Positions 1 to 8,921 of a stretch of 21,267 nucleotides of DNA are shown in pieces. The stretch covers positions 102,531 through 123,797 of the forward strand of contig NW_003134855.1 in assembly GCF_000003605.2 (NCBI RefSeq). The letters are read 5' to 3'. A program made the translations under genes and the position numbers. Position 1 is the first letter of the stretch, and every line of letters begins with the position of its first letter. This DNA comes from Saccoglossus kowalevskii (lineage: Eukaryota; Hemichordata; Enteropneusta; Harrimaniidae). The notes beneath the pieces are model-generated. The model was not told where the DNA came from. It made no database searches and worked only from the letters and a program-made list of their open reading frames with translations.

Positions 1-1848
1 ACCCAGCTGATGCTTTCATAATATGTTGCTGTGTTGTCGATGACAGCCGTGCTAACACCGAAGCAGTAGAAGCCAATAGTATAACATTAAATCTCCAACA
101 ATAGACAGTTGACAACACGTGACACCCATTAGTAACATCGCGCCATTTATATTGCTGAAAAGGGAAATGTTAAATTGCTGCTTCGCTTGACAGTATACAA
201 TTTCAAATGCATTATAGTTTTATATTTTTCAAATGGTGTTATGTGATATACATTGTAATAATAATAGTGTGAATTGAAACAATATTAGAGTGATGATTTG
301 GAAATATTGAATTGTGCTACAGCTGTACGGATGTCAAGCGTTGAATTGACAAGGTGATAGTAGTAACGCCCACTCGGCTATGTATTTGGGAATACAATTT
401 TTAATAATAACATTCTATTATCTCAGATTGTCATTTTTAATAAAAGAGTAAAGCTGAAATTATTTTCTTCAAAATGATAGCAATTTGTGTTACAATATAC
501 TGGATATATGTAAACCGCTCATTTGTGTTATAATTGTGTGTGTTCCATCACGGATATAGCTGAGTGACTAACCCGTTCGTTGTGTCGGTTATAATATCGG
601 ATAATCACCTATACTATTGTAGATACTAATCGACTGAAACGAATATAAATGTTGCGTTGCACGAATGCATAAATTAATGCTGCATCGTTTCATCATTTGT
701 TGATAATGTTACGAAGTCATTTTCCGTCCTTGCCTCCGTCCTCCGTCCTTGGAGTGCCTGAACCTTACCTGAACGAGTGTTGATAAAAAATCTATTTAAT
801 TGGCCTTTCAGTAAGATTTATAGAACATGTAATTCTTCAGTGTTTTGTGTAGTTCTTCAGTGTTTTGTGTAGTTCTTCAGTGTTTTGTGTAGTTCTTCCA
901 TATATCTAGTTAAGCATATCTCACAGCAAATTTATTTACTGGATGAAATTCACCATGAAAATAAAGAACTCAGTAGTGTAAACAACATACACAATAATGA
1001 CCCATAAGTGCAAATCCCAGAATCCACAGCTTCCCTTTTAATGGCGTGACACCTCTTTCTTCGGATTATCAAATGTCAAGCGAGTTACAAGGATTAACAA
1101 AGTGGCAAAATAATCCTGTGTCAAAAGAACACGCCTGTTGTCACCAAGGCACTATTATATCATAATTCATATATATATATATTTGTATTTGGGGGATATG
1201 GTGGCTTTGAGTATTAGACACATCACAACATTATTACGCTACGTGACAGTGATTTATTAACATTCAACATAAAATGTTTGAATTTATAGAAAAGAATGAC
1301 AGTGTTCCTTTTAGACTATGGGTGTACAGTCACTGTATTTGTTTGTGAAACATCGACTTTGTGCGTTTTATTTTGTTCATTAACGTTACCAATAATATTA
1401 TAACATACGGGAACGTACTTTAAAATATATCAGATCAACGCTTACTACACCGATGTCCAAAATCAAATTTAGTAATGTATGTGAATATTATCATAGTTTA
1501 TATATCTGAGCACAAAACAATATATTAATAACGAAATTTGAATTGCTGTTTATTATCAGTCATTTATTGCATTTAACAAACTAGGCTTTCATGGAAAAGC
1601 CGACAGTGGTTCATATATGATTTAGTTTCTGTATAATTATTTCTGGATAATTAACGAGAAGATTCCGTGATTCTGTGTGCACACTGAAAGATATTGTATT
1701 CTATGTACTAGTAATCATGCGTAAACACATTCACGATTAGATCTGTTATCGTGGTAGAAACTACCTCTATAATTGAATATAACGATTAAATGACCATAGA
1801 TAACGTAACGTCATCTTGAAACGAATAATTTATGTAATATTACACCAT
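1..1848. other. AT-rich noncoding DNA
   Basis: Apart from the 20-bp tandem repeat at 831-899 and a short (TA)n near 1171-1181 I see no gene, RNA or mobile element. Confidence 0.6.
831..899. repeat. Tandem repeat, 20-bp unit, about 3.4 copies
   Basis: The 20-bp unit AGTTCTTCAGTGTTTTGTGT is repeated at 831, 851 and 871 with one substitution in the first copy, then a partial copy at 891-899. There is no associated gene. Confidence 0.93.
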
Positions 1849-1849
1849 T

Positions 1850-1866
1850 GTGCGCCCTCTAGTGAC
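1850..1866 (-). promoter_or_regulatory. CTCF-like motif (minus orientation)
   Basis: Read on the minus strand the site is GTCACTAGAGGGCGCAC, fitting the core pattern SYAGRKGGCR at every position. It is the left inverted end of the 231-bp element. Confidence 0.4.
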
Positions 1867-2061
1867 AGAGCGCTTATTTGACGTCAGCATGACGTATATG
1901 ACTCAAAGCAGTGTCGCTCAAATCGACAACTGTGTTTGGTGTGTTATCATCTACAATAAAGTAAAATCACACAAAAATCGTTGTAGGACAACTACCGATC
2001 AAAGCGATATCGATGATTTCAACGGCATTCGTATCATCGCGTCATTTTTGTGACGCGTTGC

Positions 2062-2078
2062 GTCGCTAGAGGGCGCAC
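2062..2078 (+). promoter_or_regulatory. CTCF-like motif (plus orientation)
   Basis: GTCGCTAGAGGGCGCAC fits the CTCF core pattern on the plus strand. With the site at 1850 it forms a divergent pair about 212 bp apart, and it is the right inverted end of the element. Confidence 0.4.
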
Positions 2079-2079
2079 G

Positions 2080-4009
2080 CCATAGGAATTGTGTGTGCAT
2101 ATTAATATTAATTTAATAATTTACAGAAGTTGTCTTTGTATGAGGATATTCAAATAACAAATGATTCGCACGAGTAAGTGAACAATTCAACTTTACAATA
2201 TGATTTTTAGTAACCAATCAGACCCATTGTGGATTTTAGTCACAATTGTTATCATTCATTAGAAAAAAGTGTTTTCTTGTTGTATTGTGGTGTTCTTTTT
2301 GATTGACAGTAACCACTCCGTGTAGGAATAACAAATAAAATATCTTTGAATTAACTATGACCTTTATTCTTATTAAGTTCAGCGCATTAGCTCAATGGCC
2401 GGCGTAACATATGTAAGTCAGATTACTCAAATGTAAACGAAACAATCTGCATTGTATATACATGTATAATCCATAGAATGTATTGTCATCACATATAAAG
2501 GGCTTATAATAACGTTGGATTGAAAACTGTTAGACGTTTTTTAATTATTTCTTTTCGAGTTAACATTATTTCATCAAATATAAACCAAGTTGAGCTTTGC
2601 ATCTTTAATTAACGATAAATCATAATCCACCTACATTATATTAATTATCGAACATCAAACATAAAAATAAAATAATCCAAACTCGCATATCATCTTTCCT
2701 GATAATTGTTTTGACTGACTCCTGAATAAAATACCATATCTCTAATATCAACTCTTCTTCTTATAAATGTTGTCTGCTTAATTTGAGGGACCCTGGTATT
2801 TTCACGTCGTCCTATTTACTATCCAGGGACATAAACAGCATTATATTGTTGTGATTAATGCACCAGATTTTATATTATCTCATCCCTATATGGGTTACCT
2901 TGACAACCGGCGGCGATGCACCATATGCTATGAATTAATTCTCGCGGTGAATTTAACAGTCATGTCGTAGTGTCGTTTATGAACAGTCGTTATGAAACCA
3001 GGATGGTATTCCACATGAAGACATATTTTCAATCTTTTGAAACACTAGCGTTGCGCCACGTCTGGTGCCATTGCGTTGCGTTTAATGCGCTTCCTGGGAC
3101 GCTATGTCGTTATTATCGCCATGTTTCGTAACATTATACCGTATTTTATTCAATATAAATGTATCTCACAATACATGAACATCTATAACCATGGAAACTA
3201 CAATTATAGTCAGACACGTGATATACCTTTAAAGCATCACAATTGTGATGTTAACGAGTTTTACACGCGTTGCGCACGTCGCGTGGTACTCTTATCGATG
3301 ACAACGCGGATCGATAATTTGTGACTTTAAATAATACTCATACAATCCATATTCGCGGAAGACATGTCCTAATTAGACGCTGTTTTCCGCTATATTCATA
3401 ATTGGTCTGCATTACGCTCTAATCCGCCGCTTTTCTTCAAAATGTTACCAGCTTAGGGGGTACAAGCACGAGTGGTTTGTAGTAATTTAGTGCTACAAAT
3501 GAAAACTTCCGGATTCTCGCCGCTCGCGGATGTCAATAATTTATGAGTGAGTCTTAATACAATAATACAATGTACGGATTGCAAATTTTCGCGGGGTTCT
3601 CATCACTTCTCATAATTGTATTCTTAGCAATTGTTGTTCGTGAGATTTGTTAGTAAGTGTATGTTTTCTTATGTGACCATTTTAATTAATTTTCCGAGAA
3701 GTTTTAAGCGTTTTTTAATAAATTGGTAGTTTGTAATTCAGTAGCCTGCTCAGTCGCTTCAGTCACTCTACGAAGATCCGCCACTGTGAATGAATAGCAG
3801 AACTAATGAGAAAACGGTAAAAATGTGACAATGTACATAAACGTGACTTCGTGCCCCCGTGGACCACACTTCGTTCGACGTTGATAAATGAACCTAATTA
3901 CAATTGTTGTGAGTATTACATACGATATGATTATATAAACTATTCGTCTACATTGAATACGGTTAAACTAAAAGTAAACGAATTTACATGCTTATTGTTG
4001 TAATATTTT
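2080..4009. other. AT-rich noncoding DNA
   Basis: No convincing exon. TAGCTCAATGG at 2388-2398 is a perfect-looking pol III A box, but no B box follows. The diverged repeat copy near 3228-3300 is listed separately. Confidence 0.55.
3228..3300. repeat. Diverged member of the TTTTACACGCGTTG / GTCGTCGCG repeat family
   Basis: TTTTACACGCGTTG followed by ACGTCGC (3259-3281) matches 20484-20506 with about three differences, and both are preceded by TTTAAAGC within 35 bp. The ends are unclear. Confidence 0.45.
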
Positions 4010-4060
4010 ATTTAGCGCATGCGCAGCATGGAGAATTTGGAAAAGACGGCGGTGTGCTAT
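4010..4060 (+). promoter_or_regulatory. Candidate TATA-less core promoter with NRF1-like and YY1-like motifs
   Basis: AGCGCATGCGCA (4014-4025) differs by one base from the NRF1 consensus, and AAGACGGCGG about 30 bp on is one base from the YY1 motif; both typically sit at housekeeping start sites. Good donors follow at 4373 (ACAG|GTAAGG) and 4489 (CCAG|GTAATT), as expected for a noncoding first exon that could splice to 8562. There is no direct evidence of transcription. Confidence 0.3.
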
Positions 4061-4371
4061 GGGGGGGGTGATACCGGAGGGTATACAATTGCACAAGAAA
4101 CAAAATAGTGTGGCTGAGCCTGTCCTAAGTGCATAGTTCAACTAGTAGAATTAAAACCCAGTTTGTATGACAATTCAATATATTTTTAAATCCCATTTTT
4201 TATTGTTAACAATGATAGTTTAGTGACCCTGACCCTTCAATTATGAAGTAAATCATCTAAGATTGGTGATGTTGTTATTATTATATTTTATATTAGAAAA
4301 ATAAAATTGTTAAGGAAATTAAAATGAACTTAATGACGTCGACGATTTATTGTTAATCGGATACGTCTACA

Positions 4372-4440
4372 GGTAAGGGGTGGTCTCAGTTGTCGCTTGC
4401 TCTCGCTTTAAAGAGGCGGTTCGAGACCTCGTCTTGGGCG
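4372..4440 (+). repeat. tRNA-like (pol III A/B box) SINE-type fragment
   Basis: TGGTCTCAGT (4381-4390) resembles a pol III A box, and GGTTCGAGACC (4418-4428) is a near-consensus B box 37 bp later. CTCT..AGAG between them could pair as an anticodon-like stem. The T stem and acceptor stem do not pair well, so this is a decayed tRNA-derived SINE head at best, not a tRNA gene. Confidence 0.35.
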
Positions 4441-6544
4441 TTTTCTGACGAAGAGCAGACAGACACCTATACATTCTTGCATAACCAGGTAATTTGCTGC
4501 TTTTCATGTTATCATCCTTGGCCATTGCGACGTGCTTTTGTATGTTCCTTATATAACAGTGTCGGTGGACATTCCGTAGACATACGTGGTGTATGCAAAT
4601 TGCCAGACATAGTTTAAATTAAACAAAGTGCACCCGACCTATTCGTAGAATGTCATTTATAATATTCTTATCGACTACTTGGTCGATAGCTATATATTTG
4701 CCCGGGGAGTAATATCATTTCAATTCATATATTATTCATATTATTATATGACGCATGTAAAAGGATATTCTGTTAACATTCTGCGACAAGTCTCTGACGG
4801 GAGTATTTACAATATGATTAGTTATCGCGTGCGCACTGTAACCTGAGGTCGATTATCAGCGTTACTATTTTCGTTATGTCGGCAGGTTTCCGCGATTAAT
4901 AATATACTTGCATGACAAATTAATATATATAAGCAAACTCTTGGGTATTTCATAATAACATAATCCATAATCCATAATATTTTCAATGAGAACTGTTTAT
5001 ATTATATTATATTCACGCAGCAGTTTCGTGTTCGTTATATGGTTCCTCTTGTGTCACCGTTTGGACAGAAGTAAATAGTAATCGTCGATACTATTATTTG
5101 ATAACACAGCTTGAAATATATGCTTTGGGTGCAACCAAAACGTATTGACCCTACCCATATAACGCCGGTCAATATTTCGATCATTCAAATTATAAATCAT
5201 ACATAAATGTATAAATTTATGTAAATTCATAACCGATATATTGAGGAAGTTGCCACATTTCACACGTGTTTAGAATTAATAACATTATTAATGACACGAG
5301 GTCCGAGACTGAAGTACGTCTCAAACATGTATGTTCTATGCGCATTTCTTCTTCAACTCAGGAATCAGGATTGTGAGAACGCGATCCATTCTCAAGCTCA
5401 GTACTACACAATCTGATTAAATTCCGGTGTAGGTATAGGCTCCATTTTTTTAAGTTTTTTAAATTTTTAAATTTTTTAAAGTAGTTACGGCGACCAAGAT
5501 ACGATATATATATATATATAAACTTAATAACGGCAAGTAAAACCAAAACATATTCATAAATATATAAACAAAAAATTATACTATATATGAGGAATTACGC
5601 ATCACTGCGTAGTAACAGTTCTGAATATAGAATATATTTTTAAATTACATACGCGCCTCAAATCCCCGCCACATAAGATAATCAGATATATTTTAACATC
5701 ATTAATCTGTCTGTGGCGGCAAATTGTTAAAATAAGATGAAGTACTCTGTTCAAATAAAAAAAGGTTTATGTTTCCATGGTATTAAGTGTATTCGGCTCA
5801 TCTATCACCTATCTGCGACCTACTCACTCCATTACGGTGCACGTGCTATCTTACATTACGACATAGTGCCGTGATGACGTAACAGTTGTCGCGTGTCAGA
5901 CTAATACGCTCACTCGTGTTGTCAGATATGTTATCGTGTAACAGAATATTGGAACCGTGTTATAAATATATGATAAATAAAATTTCCATACGACCTCGTG
6001 AAATAATTAATGACGTGCGCGAGTCTCAATAAAATACTATCCTATTTGATTCTATACTTGTGAGACCAAACATCGTACAATCATGGTTACTGACCGTGCT
6101 ACAATAGAGAAAATGGCAGTTAAAACTGTACAGTGTTTGAAGAATAGCTCCACTGTGTCTGGTTAAACTCGTAAAGAAAATTGTATGACTGAATTGGGCC
6201 TTGTACCAACAATAATAGTCGCTACTTGCGATTTTAAAATCGTAATAATATACAATATTCATTGTTGACGTCTCGTTTGATCGTGTCTCAGATTTTGTGT
6301 GAATGAGATCACGTTATGGATCATTTCAAAATGGCGAATATTTATTCGTTACGTCAATGTCATGTCTTAAACCAATTTAGTTTTAACACCTAAAATTAAT
6401 ACAATAAATGGATAACCTTTAAATTTATTTTTTATGTGCAAATAATCAGTGTTGAGAAAAATGCATCAAATATTGCTACATTAGTAGTCAAATGATTATA
6501 ACTTGTGTTCCGGCATGGGGTCACATACCATACACTAAAAATAA
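4441..6544. other. AT-rich noncoding DNA
   Basis: Only simple repeats are seen. Short open frames on both strands are low-complexity AT-rich translations with no recognisable domain. Confidence 0.55.
5504..5521. repeat. (TA)n microsatellite
   Basis: About nine TA units in an AT-rich stretch. A run of T/A homopolymers precedes it at about 5443-5480. Confidence 0.9.
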
Positions 6545-6640
6545 AACTCCCTGTATTCAAAGCACTCTCCCTTGGAGGGCTTCGAGCTTATGACCTGACC
6601 TACGGAGCCACATAGAGCGCAACTCGTGTGGCGTTCCCTT
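6545..6640 (-). repeat. tRNA-derived SINE-like fragment, minus strand
   Basis: On the minus strand TGGCTCCGTAGGTCAG (6595-6610) resembles an A box and AGCTCGAAGCCC (6577-6588) a B box, followed by CTCCAAGGGAGAG. The spacing is shorter than in a real tRNA and no full cloverleaf can be drawn. Confidence 0.35.
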
Positions 6641-6741
6641 GCGACTACCTAGCTTAGTGATAAAAGACCCATAGTATCTGCGAATGAGAATGTACTATAG
6701 TATTCAAAGGTCAGTGGTCGTCGCGACGATGTGTGTTTAAT

Positions 6742-7065
6742 GCGACGTATACAATACAACCCGTATTAAAGGGAGGTAGTCGTCGCGCCACCCATGCGCG
6801 AGATATATGGATCGCATATGAACAAAGGTGGCAACTTCGCAGATCAACGAGACAGTATAAACTGGGACGTTACCAAGCTTTAATTAGGCCTTTTTTAGGT
6901 GATTGGAAGGTATCGACGGAGTCACCGGCAATAATTAGTGCAAGTCGCGCCCAGGTCAAACCTCATACTTGTGATTTTCATTAGAAGAGTGCATTCGATT
7001 GTGGGAAAATCAATGTTTCGACGACTGCCGGCCTTAAAATAATAATACAACGCGAAGTATACAAT
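6742..7065. mobile_element. MITE-like element with TTAAAGGGAGGTAGTCGTCG ends
   Basis: TTAAAGGGAGGTAGTCGTCG near 6768 is mirrored at about 7020-7038 by its imperfect reverse complement (16 of 20). Outside these, GCGACGTATACAAT (6742-6755) and GCGAAGTATACAAT (7052-7065) form a near-perfect direct repeat. A related reverse-complement copy of the GTATAC motif lies inside the 20465-20558 member, so these direct repeats may belong to the element rather than being a target duplication. No coding capacity is evident. Confidence 0.5.
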
Positions 7066-7170
7066 GCATGTATACAATGTTTGTGCACACAAAATTAAAC
7101 GACGACCACCTGCTAACAGTTTCAGATGGTCTATATTTCAAAATGTTCAAGGGGAAGCATGCCTCCGGAA

Positions 7171-7201
7171 CCCCCCCCCCCCCCCACACACACACACACA
7201 C
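7171..7201. repeat. C15 tract joined to a (CA)n microsatellite
   Basis: Fifteen consecutive C (7171-7185) run directly into about eight CA units ending at 7201. It is a simple sequence repeat. Confidence 0.95.
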
Positions 7202-8561
7202 TAGTAAGGTCGCGCCTTCGGTGCGAGGGATGGTGAGCAGATCTCGCCCACCCGTGCAAAATTTCGTGCCTCTGGCTAAAGATGCAATATGGACGAGAAC
7301 ATGTAATAATTTGATTCATTCTAGCTCAGCTTTGCAAGGTTTACGTTGTCGTCTAAATAGACCTGTAGTATAATATCGGTCATTCTACAATTCAAAAACT
7401 TTCGTGTCACTGAGAACATTACAGAAACACATATACAAACAATGTTATTTCACACAACAAGCAATGTTTGACAATCTATCGTATTTTTGTTCCTAGCAAC
7501 ACACCACTCGTCGTAATATAAAAATCATTCTTAGTATTAATAGTAGCATTATTCGTCTGATGTAATTAATAATAATTTAAAAATAATAAAAAAATATTAA
7601 TAATGGTGTGATATATCGTCTATCATAATGACGATGTATGTCTAAAATGAACCTTTATAGTTATATTGTCACGTGATATCTGTTGCGGTGTGTGTTTGCA
7701 CTAAGGACGAAAGTGTATCATTTCGATCCAGTACACAGCTGTTGTTCACGCATTTGTCATATTGCAACAACCCATATATATTATGCTTTGATATACGCAT
7801 GCGCTAGGTGAAAATAAATAAAGCATTTGCATATTTTCTTTCTTCATCGTAGGAACCGAAGGTGGCAAAACCTGCCTGACCGTGTTGTCAAAAAGACGTA
7901 TACGTTAAAGTATAACAACCGCTGTAATAATTTGACAATTTCTCGATATGTTGACAGGGCAGTCAAATAATAATACCGCACAATTATTATCGATGTAATT
8001 ACGCGCATTTTATTATATCTTATACATTTCTACATCAAAAGCATATCTTATAATTTCTACATAATTTTTCGGTCTGGTTTTTGTTCATAGGAATAAATAC
8101 AAATACATTTCTACATCGAAAAGCATCAATCATTACATATTTAATTACTTTCAATAAGACTTGCCTTTACTTCAAAATTTACCTGAGAATGCTAAGTTTA
8201 GCCTAATCGTATCGAAATCCGGAATGCTTATAATTTGCAAACAAATCACGCGCGTTTTGTGATAGCATCAACGTGTTTATCATAGTATGTAGGAGCAGTC
8301 AGATTGAAACCTAAATATCTGTGATTAATTTTAAAATTATTATTTACGACCAGAAAATTCCGTTCACCAATTCATGTTGCAGGCATTTGTAGGAGATAAT
8401 ATTGGCTCTTTGGGAATACACGTGTCATATGAGTAGTTTAATGGCAATTCATTAGCATTTTATTAAATATCTTTCCCGCCGACAGAGAGCGCACCATGAT
8501 CTGTTACATTGAGACCTGTTAATGTTAGGTAAATAACACAATTATGTTTGTTTTATTTCAG
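7202..8561. other. Upstream flank or 5' intron of the SLC18B1-like gene
   Basis: Contains CGCATGCGC (7796-7804), an NRF1-like core, and ends in a T-rich acceptor tract before 8562. If the first exon is near 4.0-4.5 kb this whole stretch is intron; if it is near 7.7-7.9 kb it includes the promoter. I cannot decide. Confidence 0.45.
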
Positions 8562-8615
8562 ACTATTTTTTAACAATAATACGTATGAAGTCAAATTCTC
8601 GGTAATATACACAGA
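8562..8615 (+). other. SLC18B1: 5' UTR portion of the first coding exon
   Basis: A pyrimidine-rich tract followed by TTTCAG (AG at 8560-8561) is a good splice acceptor, so this exon is probably internal and a noncoding exon lies upstream. An in-frame TGA at 8586-8588 closes the frame before ATG 8616, which fixes that ATG as the start for this exon. A tiny upstream ORF (ATG 8585, stop TAA 8603-8605, six codons) sits in the UTR in another frame and could dampen translation. If transcription instead starts inside 8500-8600, the acceptor would be accidental. Confidence 0.65.
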
Positions 8616-8921
8616 ATGACAGATCCAGAGAAGATACCGATCTCCGGATCGATCGAGAAGATGGCTCCAAATGGGAACGTTAAACTCACAACACAGACTG
8701 TCAAACTGGCAACACAGCCCGACAACCCGTCCTTCTCGAGCGAAGACGGCACTGATGATACCAAGCCAATTTTGAAGAAAAGCAAAAGCGTCGAAGAGGA
8801 GAAAAATCTGAAATATTCATTCATGTCGCGAAGGCAAAAATTTACTGTGGCTAGTATATCTATTATGAAATTCACATCGTCGCTGTGTTATTCGGTTATA
8901 GCACCGTTTTTTCCTGACAAG
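8616..8921 (+). CDS. SLC18B1: SLC18B1-like coding exon 1 (residues 1-102)
   Basis: Starts at ATG 8616 and ends in AAG|GTAAGG (donor GT at 8922), phase 0. It encodes a polar, Ser/Thr/Lys/Glu-rich cytosolic tail (about 1-75) and helix 1, which ends in the family's PFFP turn (97-100). The reading frame runs on to a stop at 8991-8993, but that extension has no family similarity and lies past a consensus donor. Confidence 0.93.

Larger units (their letters stand above)
1849..2079. mobile_element. 231-bp MITE-like element with GTGCGCCCTCTAG inverted ends
   Basis: The left end GTGCGCCCTCTAGTGAC (1850-1866) is mirrored on the right by its reverse complement (2062-2078), 16 of 17 bases matching. CCAT occurs immediately outside both ends (1845-1848 and 2080-2083), a possible 4-bp target duplication. 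The interior has no transposase; a 67-codon open frame spans it, but nothing about it looks protein-like. Each end also fits the animal CTCF core, so the pair could instead be a functional binding-site pair. Confidence 0.6.

Noticed and set aside
1850-2053. 67-codon open frame inside the 231-bp element
   Set aside because: It begins within the inverted end and has no transposase or other motif; it is a chance frame.
2388-2398. tRNA gene suggested by the A-box TAGCTCAATGG
   Set aside because: There is no B box, no pairing acceptor or anticodon stem, and no cloverleaf can be drawn.
7068-7373. 101-codon open frame spanning the C15/(CA)n repeat
   Set aside because: The Pro/His/Thr run is the translation of the simple repeat; there is no domain on either side.
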